64,000 nucleotides of DNA, taken from positions 30,628,501 through 30,692,500 of the forward strand of contig NC_070614.1 in the NCBI RefSeq assembly GCF_027172205.1. Reading direction: 5' to 3'. This DNA is from Podarcis raffonei (Eukaryota; Chordata; Lepidosauria; Squamata; Lacertidae). Shown here piece by piece: positions 1 through 10,699 of the stretch. Made by a program: the position numbers and the translations under genes. Positions within the stretch are counted from its first letter, which is position 1. Each line of letters starts with the position of its first letter. The notes beneath the pieces are model-generated. The model was not told where the DNA came from and made no database searches. It worked only from the letters and a program-made list of their open reading frames with translations.

Positions 1-105
1 TCTCCAGACTCCCATGATCCCTAGCTAGCAGGACCAGTGATCAGGGATGATTGGAATTGTAGTCTCAAAATATCTGGAGGGCTGAGGTTGAGGAAGCCTG
101 GGTTA
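1..105. mobile_element. Degraded hAT-like MITE remnant at window edge
   Basis: This stretch reads as a worn copy of the hairpin element at 44526-44661. It shares the central motif CCCATGATCCCTAGCTAGCA, followed by a complementary half ending near 'tctggagggc'. The left end is cut by the window edge. The family assignment rests on similarity to that better copy. Confidence 0.55.
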
Positions 106-719
106 GAGCCATTGCTTTCAAAATAGGCATTGTTCCATCCTGAGACTTCTGTCAATCTGGATATTATAAACAAAACTCCACAAACCTCTAGAGCAGGCAT
201 TTTACTGAAGTTCACAAGGCACACGTAGAGATATTTACTCACATTCGAGTGTATGATGTTCTTTTGCTTTGAATGAATGAAGTTAGGAAACTCTCCATGA
301 AGTTCTTTATGGTGTTTTCTATGGAGTTTTTAATGGAGTTTTTTAAGAACAAGTGAATTTGCCTCTCTTCCTGGACTTCCAAGAACTAAACTGAACTAGG
401 TTGTAAAGGACAGAAGGAGGTTTTCTCCGCTCTGGGCAGAGCAAATAGAAAATAAAATACTCCTGTGCCTTCATTTCCCAGCCTACTTTGGGGAAAGGCA
501 CTACCTTTCCTTAAAGGGACAACATTATTCCTTTTACTGATACTAATATACTGATATGCTATCACTAAATAATTGAAACGGGGGTGGGGGGGCAGAACAT
601 ATTTCTGGGAATAAATGGACTAAAGGGAAATAAATGTGTTGAGACAATTTTGCCCAACACTAATTGCGTGCATATATTGTATATATTATATTGCAGATAT
701 TGTATATATTATATTGCAG
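106..719. other. Flank or intron upstream of a V2R terminal exon; nothing else recognised
   Basis: AT-rich DNA with no recognisable exon. If the downstream V2R exon has an intron of the size seen in the other V2Rs here (737-810 nt), its exon 5 would lie just beyond the left edge. Short ATATTGTATATATT-type repeats at about 670-715 precede the exon. Confidence 0.4.
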
Positions 720-1624
720 ATGCAGCTTATTGTATCAAGTGCCCAGAAGATCACTATCCAAATGAGAACCATGACCAGTGTATCCCTAAGGTTATATCTT
801 TCCTATCTTATCAAGAGCCCTTGGGTTTTGTTTTGGTTAGTGTTGCTCTTTCCTTTGCTGTGATCACTTGTTTTGTGTTACAAACATTCGTGAAGAATTG
901 GAACACACCCATTGTCAAAGCCAACAACCAGAACCTCAGCTGTGTTCTTCTCATTGCCATCCTGTTGTGCTATCTTTCTTGTTTGCTCTTCATTGGCAAA
1001 CCTGAGAAGCTGTCCTGCCTTCTCCGACAAATGACTTTTGGTATCATTTTCTCTGTGGCAGTTTCTTGCGTGTTGGCAAAAACAATCCTTGTAATCCTGG
1101 CCTTCTTGGCCACAAAGCCAGGCAATAGGATGAGGACATGGCTGGGCCAAAAAGTGGCTATTTCCATTGTTCTTTCCTGCTCCCTCAAACAAGTCTGTAT
1201 TTGTATTGCATGGTTGTTGACCTCTCCACCATTCCCAGATGTTGACATGTACTCACAGACTGGGAAGATCATCCTGGAATGCAATGAAGGTTCCATCACC
1301 ATGTTCTACTGTGTCTTGGGCTATATTGGCTTCCTGGCCCTCTTCAGCTTCATTGTAGCTTTCTTAGCCAGAAGCTTGCCTGACACCTTCAATGAAGCCA
1401 AGTTTATCACCTTCAGCATGCTGGTGTTTTGCAGTGTTTGGATCTCCTTTATTCCTGGTTATCTGAGCACCAAGGGAAAACACATTGTGGCTGTGGAGCT
1501 TTTTGCCATCTTGGCCTCCAATACCGGGCTGTTGGCTTGCATCTTCTTCCCCAAGTGTTACACCATTGTTTTCAGGGCTGATCTCAACACAAAGAACCTG
1601 TTAACTGGAAAAAGGATTGGCTGA
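720..1624 (+). CDS. Vomeronasal type-2 receptor, terminal 7TM exon (partial gene 'A')
   Basis: Class C GPCR of the V2R family, expected in basal vomeronasal neurons; only the last exon is in view. It starts with the end of the cysteine-rich linker ([14 protein letters not shown]) and runs through seven hydrophobic segments. Family signatures are visible: [26 protein letters not shown] and [18 protein letters not shown]. The frame is open to the stop at 1622-1624. By homology the exon begins after the AG at 718-719 (phase 1, codon G|AT, as in the other V2Rs here). That acceptor lacks a good pyrimidine tract and a second TTGCAG lies at 691-696, so splicing is less secure than in the complete genes. 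The reading frame extends to 584 but the extra part is intronic. Upstream exons are off-window or missing, so whether the gene works is unknown. Confidence 0.85.
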
Positions 1625-2954
1625 TTTTGCATGTTAATATCTCCATTCATTCATCCAAATATGTAATTCCTGCAATTTGCTCACTTTTGTGGTATGTTGC
1701 TTTTAATCAGTTTTCTAGTGACAGAAGTGTTAATGAAGTATTAATAAAGTAGGGCTGGTAAAATAGTTGACTTTGGGATGTCAGGTTGAATGATGGAACC
1801 ACACTGGAATAAAATGAAGACTCCATCATCTCGTCCTACAGTCAGGTTTCTGGTCATCTGCAGCTTCACTTTTGCTTTTCTAGCTGGGACATCACTTGAC
1901 ATGTTCATTCACACTGAGCCCCTCGTCTTAGGCATGCAGCTTTTTCTAGTGTTTGGATTTATTTCATACCTGCTCATCTGAGCATGATAATAATACAATA
2001 ATGCTATTTAAATGAGTTCGTGGGAGAGGGTAATTAGTAATTGTAGAATAGGGTGAACTGTACCAAAGATTGGAAGGATGAGACACACAAGGAAATAAAA
2101 ATAGAGATGTTTGTTCTTTCCTTCTCCCATGTAATGGATTATAGGATTGCCACCTTAATTAGTCATATTTAGCTTGAAAAGCCTCACTTATTTAAATGGA
2201 AACTGAATGCAACATAATGATTGACCTAACACCACACACTAGGAATGATTGATATAGCCATGTTTCTGAAATATAATTTCAGCACACTGTCCCTTACTCA
2301 TATTAGCTCTCAAACCTCATCATTAAACTAGTTACAGACTATATTCCCTAGTGCCTTGTTATTAATATTTCTGTCTGTCTCTACAGAAATAATCTCTGGT
2401 GAATCTTGCTTTTTTAAAAAAACAGAGAATAAAAGATGTGCAAACTGAATGACAGAATCTAAAAGAATTAAAGGTGTTTAGATCAAACCACCCAGACAAT
2501 AGGAACAAATATCAGGAGTGTAGATAGGGTATGAAGGAAGATTCTTAAAAGCCATTTCTGAGATGGAAAGTCATGGCTTGAGTCATATTTGAGTGAGATG
2601 GACAAATATGACAAAAGTGTGACTTAAGAATCCCTCACTCCCCCCCTCCCAAAATCCAGAAGATACCCAGATATAATCATTTGAATGAGACGCATCAGAA
2701 GAAAAGCCCAAATGTGCAGAAGCCGATTGAGAAAACTAGACAGAAAAGGTAAGGTTTGTTACATATCCCTTATCCACTCTCTTCATTTCAGATGTAATTG
2801 TTTCAGTCACAACCCATAATAAAATTTCATACATCATTTCATACAAGGAAACAAGGGAAAATGAATACTTAACAGCAAACACAAAAATGAATTCACACCC
2901 CATGATTAACAATTCAGCAAACTATCTTTTGGAGGTTTTTTAAATGGCTGTTTC
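1625..2954. other. Intergenic, no gene recognised
   Basis: AT-rich intergenic DNA between the V2R terminal exon and the first OR. The short open frame at 1790-1981 has no recognisable domain. I see no repeat I can name with confidence. Confidence 0.4.
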
Positions 2955-3110
2955 CAAAAGGGTAGCTGTATTAGTCCCTTGCAGCAAAACTGGCAGTCTT
3001 CTGGCATCTTAAATGCCAACAGATTTTAAAAACTTATTCCATAATAAATTTCTTGGGATTGAGTGAGGTGCCACAAGACTGTCATATTTGCATTTTTCAC
3101 TTTGACACAT
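2955..3110. repeat. Old interspersed repeat fragment
   Basis: Contains GTAGCTGTATTAGTCCCTTG, then 'ggcatcttaaatgccaaca', then 'gaggtgccacaagact'. These phrases resemble a repeat widely scattered in reptile genomes. I cannot assign the family. It ends about 70 bases before the OR start codon. Confidence 0.35.
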
Positions 3111-3179
3111 AATTTTGTGATTAAACATTTCTGCATTATTGTTTAAAATACTTCTTCCTCCCATAATTAGGATTACCTG

Positions 3180-4157
3180 ATGGAAATTTTTATGCAGCAA
3201 AATAGAACAACAATGAATCTATTAATTCTCCATGGATTTGGGGACCTCCAGGAACTTCAGTTTTTTGTTTTTCCACTGTTTTTAGGAATTTATGGAATAA
3301 CAATGGTCGGGAATTTTCTTATTTTAATATCTGTATCAGTTGATAAGAAACTTCACACTCCCATGTATTTCTTTATTGGCAATTTATCATTCTTGGAACT
3401 CTGGTATACCTCAAACATTACCCCCAAAATGTTGGTGGATTTACTGAGAAAGGACAAGACCATTTCATTGACAGGCTGCATCATACAGCTATACATTTTC
3501 TGTGCCCTGGGAACTGTTGAATGCTTTCTCCTGTTGCTCATGTCATATGATCGTTATCTTGCCATCTGTAATCCACTGCACTATGCCAAATCAATGAATT
3601 GGAATTGTTGCCTTAAATTAACTGCTGGAACATGGTTATGGGGATTCCTGTTAGCTGCTGGGCTGAACATCATTGTATCCACGTCTTTAACACTTTGTGG
3701 CCCCAATCAGGTTGATCATTTCTTTTGTGACTTGACACCCTTGTTGAAGTTGTCCTGTTCTGATATCCACCTAGCAGAAGTGGCCATCTTTGTAGCATGC
3801 TTTGCTGTGTCATTAGTTCCTTTTCTTCTAACCATCACATCATACGTCTCTATCATACTGACCATTTTCAAAATTCCATCATCATCTGGAAAGAAGAAAG
3901 CCTTTTCCACTTGTAGCTCTCATCTAATTGTAGTAAGCTCCTTCTATGGGACTCTGGGCATCACATATGCAGTCTCTATAGGGACACAGTCAGTAGAATT
4001 AAACAAAATACTTTCCTTGTTGTATACTGTTCTGACTCCTATGTTTAATCCAATTGTATACAGTCTGAGGAATAAGGAGGTTAAAGAAACACTAAGAATG
4101 TTGTTGAGTAAAGCTTTGGCTTTCTTAAACTGGTCAAATGCTATGCAGCAATATTGA
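3180..4157 (+). CDS. Olfactory receptor (class II), intact, 325 aa
   Basis: Seven-helix odorant receptor of the rhodopsin family, expected on cilia of olfactory neurons and coupled to Golf. It is encoded in one exon with a real ATG at 3180; a second ATG follows at residue 12. An N-glycosylation sequon (NRT) sits at residues 8-10. LHTPMYFF is at about 59-66, the extracellular disulphide Cys at about 100, and MSYDRYLAIC (family MAYDRYVAIC) at 121-130. KAFSTCSSHL and NPIVYSLRNKEV follow in TM6 and TM7. Length is typical, with a slightly long C-terminus. The overall style (FLELWYT, ITPKML) is nearest to OR families 6/11, but I will not fix a subfamily. No frame damage is seen. It lies about 2.7 kb upstream of and convergent with the OR at 6.9 kb. 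Confidence 0.93.
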   Translation: MEIFMQQNRTTMNLLILHGFGDLQELQFFVFPLFLGIYGITMVGNFLILISVSVDKKLHTPMYFFIGNLSFLELWYTSNITPKMLVDLLRKDKTISLTGCIIQLYIFCALGTVECFLLLLMSYDRYLAICNPLHYAKSMNWNCCLKLTAGTWLWGFLLAAGLNIIVSTSLTLCGPNQVDHFFCDLTPLLKLSCSDIHLAEVAIFVACFAVSLVPFLLTITSYVSIILTIFKIPSSSGKKKAFSTCSSHLIVVSSFYGTLGITYAVSIGTQSVELNKILSLLYTVLTPMFNPIVYSLRNKEVKETLRMLLSKALAFLNWSNAMQQY

Positions 4158-4543
4158 TAATATTTCCCCCAAAAAATGTTGAGGTTGGATTTGCTATAAG
4201 TAAACTGCAGCAAAAGGCAGCAATATAGGGCTTGAGACACTGTATGCCAGCACCACAGGACACATTATACTACAGATGTGGTAAAATCTTCCAATTCCTT
4301 CTAGTCTACCTAAATACTTTAGCCTTCCTTAAACATTCTTGAGACACACTTTCTGAGAAGGGAACTTGCAAATCTGCTTTGAAAATCCCATTACCTGCAA
4401 TCTTGTGACCCAAGTCTGGAAGCTCCCTGATAAATTCTCATAGTCCTATTGAAATTCTGCGCTCGTATTTTCATTATTTCAAATTATAATGCACTCATCA
4501 TGATAAATATTTCTAGGTCAATTTACAGGGTGTTGCTACAACA
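4158..4543. other. OR 3' flank, nothing recognised
   Basis: AT-rich 3' flank of the OR. No further coding segment or named repeat is visible. Confidence 0.4.
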
Positions 4544-4737
4544 CTAGCTTTTTAACAGCGGTGCTGCTGTTGCTGCTGACTAGTAGGGTGAAGAGTGAGG
4601 TGACAAGGTCTGCAGGATGTGGTTGACGTGATATGAGCACAGGGTTGGCCCCACCTGTGTGCCTGCACCATGCTAACCTCTTTGCACCCTTTTTCCTCCT
4701 GGTAAGTGGCAGCAACAACACTGCTGGAAAGCTAGCA
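4544..4737. mobile_element. Possible MITE with imperfect inverted ends
   Basis: The ends CTAGCTTTTTAACAGCGGTG and, on the opposite strand, CTAGCTTTCCAGCAGTGTTG pair imperfectly over about 27 bases and enclose about 140 bases of unique sequence. This is the layout of a small non-autonomous DNA transposon. No clear target-site duplication was found, so the call is tentative. Confidence 0.4.
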
Positions 4738-6675
4738 TTACAGCTCCACCCTTCTGACTCTTCCTTTCTTTCTCACACAATGTATCTAAAATAGCAAGTT
4801 TGAATTTTTATGTATAAACTTTGTAATTTATTTTGAAGTACCAAGAGAAACGAATAGCAGGCTAACCTTCCCAATGGATGCATTTGGGATATGGTATACA
4901 TTGCAGAGCTCTTGATTTATTGGTTTTTGTTTTAAATAATTACCACCTTTTGTTTCTTTGAAGTATACACTATTGTTTTGACAGCAATAAGATTCTATTT
5001 CTTTTTATGTGTTTTAAAATTTAATAAAGCTCCCCTCCTCTCTTCTTCCCCAACCTTATACTGTATACAACATAAATGTCTCACATCAAATGTAACTGAT
5101 TTGTAGAAAAGACTCTACGACCTGAAAATAGAGACGATACAGTACTTTTGTAACCCAGGAAAATCTTTAATATAGCTTACAGAAATAAATACAAAGAATA
5201 AAGATTAATTTAAGACACAGGAGCCTTTGCATTTAACTCAAAACATCTGCAGGAAGGATAATGTATTGAAAGCCACACAAAGTTTATTCGGCTCATCACA
5301 GAGAGGTCAGTGACACGCTCCTTCCATTGGCTTGAATAAGCTTCTTCCTTTCCATTACTGTAATTATCATAGGTTTGTAGCCATCATGAGAAGATAAAAG
5401 CTGTTTCCATGCATTTGTCCGAACACACAAAGGGTTAAACTAGAGATGGGGCAGGGGTGCACATACAAGGTCTGTAAAGTATAATTAATTAATTGACACT
5501 GAAATAAGAATGGCTCTATGTATTGCTGAAAGGTTTAACATTGGAAAATTCCAATGGAGTATAGTCAGCCAGAAGAGCTCTCTAAGCTGCCTATATGGGT
5601 TGATAATTCAGTATTGTTATTGTTCTCTGGTAGCTCTGTTGTGGTGGTTTTAATCTTAGATCATATGAGAGGTATTGAGTTGTAAATTGGAAGGGTGGTG
5701 GCTGAATCTTTGATCTCAGGTTCTGTGGAAGAAAGGGTGTATAAATAACCCCTCCAGTGCGTGAATACAGCTCCAGGAAAAATGGAGACTGTAAGGAGAG
5801 ACAGACCTCTGATTTTAGATCTGTTTGAAGTATTTCATATTTTATTTCTAAGATGCTGAGCCTGTGCTGGACTTGCACAATATATTCTATGGAAATATTT
5901 GGATGCATCTTTGTGTTTTTGTTGTTTTGAAGCAAGTTCTGCAAGTAAAGCTTTAATTAAACTCATGAACCTTGACAATGTTTTATTTTCAAAAGGAGTG
6001 AGTTTTTATGCACCCTGTCACTTCAAACTGTTCAATATTAATATTTGAAATAAAGCCACCACCCAGAGTACCCTGACTGCTCTTTGGCCCATCAATACTT
6101 TATATTGATCTGTTCTATGCTCAGCTTGTTAATTCCCCCAGGTTTGAAAGCTCTTCACACTGTTCTGCAGCTGTCCCATATGTTGCTTGCAAGAATCTGA
6201 AATTGCCAGATGCACAGAATATTCAAATAAAGAATTACCCCACTGGAGGGATCATGAACAGTTTTCTTTGACTTTTCCGTGGATCTGTAAGCAGGGGCAG
6301 TCTCCTTCCATCTCCTCCATTTCTTTCCATGCCTCTCCCCACCAATGGTAAGTTTTTTGTACTTTCAGTTTCCAACTGCTTAAGAGCAGACATGGTTCCA
6401 TGTTGTCTGAGACCCAATATTTCCTGAGATGTGGAACAATATTCACTTAGGAATATCCTCATCCAGAGATCCATAATGAATGCACGAGAAAGCACAAAAA
6501 TCCATGGAATGGACAAAAAGATGCACAATTTCAGGGCTGGGATGTGGGCTGTGTCCACTCTCCACATATTGGCTATCAATGGGAATGACTAAACCCTGAA
6601 TACAGCTGATAACACATTCACATCACACTGAAAGTATATGACGCTTCAATGTTTATACCTTATTCACAGATTGGA
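4738..6675. other. Intergenic, no gene recognised
   Basis: About 1.9 kb of AT-rich DNA. Open frames on the minus strand at 5591-5944 and 6235-6579 show no domain, signal peptide or similarity I recognise and are probably chance frames. Confidence 0.4.
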
Positions 6676-6700
6676 TGTGTGTGTGTGTGTGTGTGTGTGT
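6676..6700. repeat. (TG)n microsatellite
   Basis: About 12 uninterrupted TG units downstream of the minus-strand OR. Confidence 0.9.
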
Positions 6701-6856
6701 AGGTGGTACTTATGCACATAAGTATGTTTCAGAAGAATCTGTACATTTTTTATAAACAAAAAAAAAACAATATCAGATATGGAAACAATAATTTTTAAAT
6801 ACAAATTTACAGTGACCTGTGCTTCTCCACATTCACATGGTATGCCAACATTCTCT

Positions 6857-7815
6857 TCACTCAAGTGGCAATATAGGCTTTCTAGTCAATAGCTTCCTCA
6901 ATGCATTCTGGACATCCTTGTTCCTCAGACTGTATATAATAGGATTAACCATTGGTGTCCCCACTGTATAGAGCATAGAAAAGACTTTGCTTAAATTGGG
7001 ATACCAAGTTGTTGTAGGTACACCATACACCACCATCAGTGTCCCATAGAACACTGTAACCACAATGAGATGCGAGGAGCAGGTGGAAAAGGCTTTCTGT
7101 TTGCTTTTGGCAGATGGGATCTTAAGGATGGTGGAGACGATTTTATAGTATGATATAATAGTGAGAAGGAAAGGAGAGAAGGTTACAAGGATGGAGATAA
7201 GAAAAGAGGGGAACCTCACTTTTTGTGTGTCTCCACAGGCAAGTTTGATGACAGGGGCCAAATCACAGAAAAAATGATTGATCTCATTAGAAGCACAGAA
7301 AGGCAACATAGAAACCATTATTATGGTGAACACTGGGGTCAGAAACCCACCAACCCACGACCCTATTGCTAGCTGAATGCACACTCTGAGGCTCATTAAG
7401 TTTCCATAATGAAGTGGTTGGCATATGGCTACATAGCGATCATAGGACATTGCCGCTAGAAGAAAACACTCAGTAACTGCCAAAGAGCCAAAGGTGTAAA
7501 ACTGGAGGAGACAAGCTGAGAAGGAAATGGCCTCATGGGCAGTCAGTAATGTTTTCAGCATCTTTGGAACCACACTGGTAGTGTAGCATATTTCTAAGAA
7601 AGAGAGATTTCCTAGGAAGAAGTACATAGCTGTATGAAGGCTGTGGTCAGTCAACACAACTGCCATGATAATTATATTCCCTGTTAATATTACTATATAG
7701 ACTGCAAGGAATACCACAAACATAGGGATCCTTAGCTCATGAAGGTTTCCTAGTCCCAGCAGAATGAATTCTGTGATCAGTGTATGATTAGGGCTTCCAT
7801 TTCCATCTGGAAAGA
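6857..7815 (-). CDS. Olfactory receptor (class II), main coding exon; start probably in an upstream exon
   Basis: Seven-helix odorant receptor. Visible motifs are LITEFILLGLGNL, MSYDRYVAICQPLHY, KAFSTCSSHLIVV and NPIIYSLRNKDV. The frame runs upstream to 7849 only through a non-ATG codon, and no in-frame ATG precedes the conserved N-terminus. Just upstream of codons GNGSPNHT is a pyrimidine-rich acceptor (ctctttccag), and the paralog at 61.4 kb has the same arrangement. I therefore infer a short upstream coding exon and give the body from about that acceptor. TM2 reads LHTAMYFF where the family has LHTPMYFF, and FLEICYTT where the paralog has FLEIWYTT. I counted about 44 differences in 314 residues from the paralog (about 86% identity). 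The frame is otherwise open. Confidence 0.88.
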
Positions 7816-7849
7816 GAAACACACGGGGTATGGAGGAAAGGAAGACCAA

Positions 7850-8369
7850 CAGAACAAGAAATTAGTTCAGCATAATTTGAATAATTTGATTTGCTATTAA
7901 TCATATAGCGTCCCTTAGATTGTACGATCACATGCAGCCATGGGAAAACTCCTATCTAGGTGCCAGACTACATCAGCCATGCACATAAATACACACATAG
8001 GAAACTCACAACTTCCACCCCATACTGGGCTACCTCCAAATGCAATGCTTTAATTATCTCTTATGAGTGTATGACACTCATTCATTTTCATGGTGACCAG
8101 AGCTGAAGGAACATCTTTAGTTTTTGAATTAAACATGACTCCATGGTGTGAGGCAAGTGTCTAGGGCTGTCACCTCTGAACTATGTATTGATTTCCCAAT
8201 CACTAATGATGCTTTTTGGCATAATATAAGCAGCCTTCTAGGTGTGTCAGAAAGGAAAATCAGGGGAATCAGAGTAGACGAGCTTCAGCAGGAATTTTTT
8301 CAAGGTCTGTCATTTGGTTCACACAGGGTTTTAGCCAATTAAATTCTACAGAGTGCACTCACTGATATA
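7850..8369. other. Upstream flank of the OR
   Basis: The first ~120 bases resemble the flank upstream of the OR at 61.4 kb (shared 'ctgaataatttga'-type text), so the duplication that made this OR pair extends past the coding exon. Beyond that nothing is recognised. A non-coding or coding first exon of the OR may lie here. Confidence 0.4.
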
Positions 8370-8611
8370 CAGTGGTACCTCACGTTAAGTACTTAATTCG
8401 TTCTGGAGGTCCGTTCTTAACCTGAAACTGTTCTTAACCTGAAGCACCGCTTTAGCTAATGGGGCATCCTGCTGCCGCTGCGCCGCCACTGCATGATTTC
8501 TGTTCTCATCCTGAAGCAAAGTTCTTAACCTGAAGCACTATTTCTGGGTTAGCGGAGTCTGTAACCTGAAGCGTATGTAACCTGAAGCGTATGTAACCCG
8601 AGGTACCACTG
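8370..8611 (+). mobile_element. Tc1/mariner-type MITE (Tigger-like), complete
   Basis: 242 bases bounded by perfect 12-base inverted ends CAGTGGTACCTC ... GAGGTACCACTG and flanked by TA on both sides (8368-8369 and 8612-8613), the target duplication of the Tc1/mariner superfamily. Internally it carries repeated 'cttaacctgaag' phrases in both halves. It has no coding capacity. The Tigger/pogo label is from the CAG...TACCTC end motif and is less certain than the superfamily. Confidence 0.85.
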
Positions 8612-8987
8612 TAGATCTAAATTAGTCATGTCTATTAATTTAAAGGAGTGTAGTTGAAGTATGACCAGCACTGGCTACAATCTAAAGTTTCATGTGATTC
8701 CATCTTCCTTTATGCTATTTATAAATAGCTTTATGCTATTTTCTACATACAGTCTTAACTGTTCTGCCTGTTCAGCTTCATTTTGTTCTACTGCTCTACA
8801 TTCTTAAATGCAGCTGTGTCAGTGATTGCTCCTGAGAAACATATGTTGGCTCACCATGTGCCCTTTTATTTTATGCTGAGCACAACATAGTCACAAAAAT
8901 CTATCATAATTTCTATGACAATCAGCTGCAAAGGCACAGATAGGATTCAATGGTAAATTTCACAAAATTTTGTCTGGCCATGTAGAG

Positions 8988-9092
8988 AAGGGGAAGCCAA
9001 TGTGGTGTCAACCCTATGTTGGACTGGCCATACTGGCAAGGGCCAATGGAAGTTGTTGTCCAACATCTGGAGGCCACTAATTGGCTACCCCT
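8988..9092. mobile_element. hAT-like MITE remnant
   Basis: Begins AGGGGAAGCCAATGTGG and ends GGCTACCCCT, with the central 'gttgttgtccaacatctgg' text of the same family as the copy at 62628-62732. No good target duplication remains. Confidence 0.55.
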
Positions 9093-9165
9093 CATCTCTT
9101 TTCCCACAATTTTTACAAGAAAGATAGGAATAAATTGTTAAAATAATTTGCGAAACATTATAATA

Positions 9166-9407
9166 CAGTGGTACCTCGGGTTACATACGCTTCAGGTTAC
9201 ATACACTTCAGGTTACAGAATCCGCTAACCCAGAAATAGTACCTCAGGTTAAGAACTTCGCTTCAGGATGAGAACAGAAATCGTGCTCCAGCGGCGCGGC
9301 GGCAGCAGGAGGGCCCATTAGCTAAAGTGGTGCTTCAGGTTAAGAACAGTTTCAGGTTAAGAACACACCTCTGGAACGAATTAAGTATGTAACCAGAGGT
9401 ACCACTG
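9166..9407 (-). mobile_element. Tc1/mariner-type MITE (Tigger-like), complete, opposite orientation
   Basis: 242 bases with the same terminal CAGTGGTACCTC, flanked by TA at 9164-9165 and 9408-9409. Its left end matches the right end of the copy at 8370-8611, so the two copies lie in opposite orientation about 550 bases apart. Confidence 0.85.
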
Positions 9408-9477
9408 TACCATGCTCCCTCATTCAAAGAGGAACTGGACCCTGTGATGGAAATATGGGGAACCTGTAGTTCTGCAT

Positions 9478-9575
9478 AGATTTCTGGACTCCAACTCACA
9501 TTAACCCAGCCAGCATGGTCAGAGATCAGGGATGATCAGAGTTGCAGTCCAGCAAAATCTGGATGGCTAAATTGT
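9478..9575. mobile_element. hAT-like MITE remnant, weak
   Basis: Phrases 'ctggactccaactcac', 'agccagcatggtcag' and 'gttgcagtccagcaaaatct' resemble the hAT MITE family seen elsewhere in the window. The copy is heavily worn. Confidence 0.4.
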
Positions 9576-9639
9576 CATTAATTCTACTCAATATTGATCT
9601 AGAATATATTCCAATGTATAGTTAGCAGAGTAAAAACTT

Positions 9640-10078
9640 AAACACGTTGCAGGATTCCACCAAAAATAGACCAGATTGATTAATTAATTAATTAATATTT
9701 CATCCAGGAGAGCTTTACTGCTACTGAAGGTAAATGAGCATAATGTTCACAAATCCAATACATTCAGAATTGGCACTGCCCATAAGAAATCCAGTTGCAG
9801 CAGGCTTAACTTAAATTTACAATAACTTAGAAGTGTAAACTTTAATACTAAGCATACTATGTACAGAACACCACACCAGAATGAAAAGCGATAGAAAGAG
9901 AAAGTGAAACCCTGGCTCCTTCTGGCCGATTTTTATAGTCAGCATGAGATAACAGAACCAGTTTAAGCCAGATGTACTCAGCTTCTCTAAAGGAATAACC
10001 CAAACATCTTGAACCTTCTGCTTGTTTCTTTCACACAGAGAAGCTTCCAGAACCCTTCAGATCTCTACATATCACATC
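9640..10078 (-). mobile_element. Possible solo LTR remnant
   Basis: Read on the minus strand, this segment has a TATA-like CTATAAAA followed by a long leader and a degenerate polyadenylation signal, the internal order of an LTR. Clear TG/CA ends with a target duplication were not found. It looks old and is called only on layout. Confidence 0.35.
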
Positions 10079-10658
10079 AATACTTTGAGTAAATCCATTG
10101 AAGGAATGGGGACATAAGTTAGATTTCAGTAGGTCTTCTTTAAACTTAAGTCTGGATGCAATTCAGAGTTACTGTTTAAAAGTGCTTTCAAGGAAGGAAG
10201 GAAGAATAAATTTTGTTTTACCTTTCAAAATATTGCCTCCAAAATGCATCTTGAATCTCCGTCTTGACAATTATCACAGAGTATTTTATTTCTCTCTCTT
10301 CCTGATACTTAGAATATAGTCTTTAGAATATAACCGAAAATCTGTTTTGATGTAAGAAGCAGGAAAAGTAGTTCGCTCAGTATTTTATGTGGAGGAAATG
10401 GGAGGAGTGATGTGACATCCTGGCACACCAATAAATGAGGTGCAAGCATCACTAATTAAAAGCAAATTATATTTGGCAGTGCTGTATTGACTTGACTGCA
10501 GCAACAATAGGGACTACTTTGAATCACCAGTATATATACACTTGGGAATATTTAATTATGAGTCAGCTCAAAGCCTAAATTACTGAAAAACAAGGGAGGA
10601 TATAATCAATATTTGATATTGGGGAAACCCAGCCAGATGGGTGGGGTATAAATAATAA

Positions 10659-10660
<2 letters not shown>
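10079..10660. other. Intergenic, no gene recognised
   Basis: No recognisable gene. The last ~35 bases ('aacccagccagatgggtggggtataaataat') resemble the 3' tail of a squamate retroposon and lead into the ATT microsatellite. Confidence 0.35.

Positions 10661-10699
<39 letters not shown>
10661..10699. repeat. (ATT)n microsatellite
   Basis: Thirteen or so ATT units directly after a retroposon-like tail. Such tails often seed microsatellites. Confidence 0.9.

Noticed and set aside
1790-1981. 63-codon hydrophobic frame after V2R A
   Set aside because: Hydrophobic but without a recognisable family; too short and isolated.
5591-5944. 117-codon minus-strand frame
   Set aside because: No recognisable domain or homology, AT-rich composition, no neighbours that suggest a gene.
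6235-6579. 114-codon minus-strand frame downstream of an OR
   Set aside because: No motif recognised; probably OR 3' flank read by chance.
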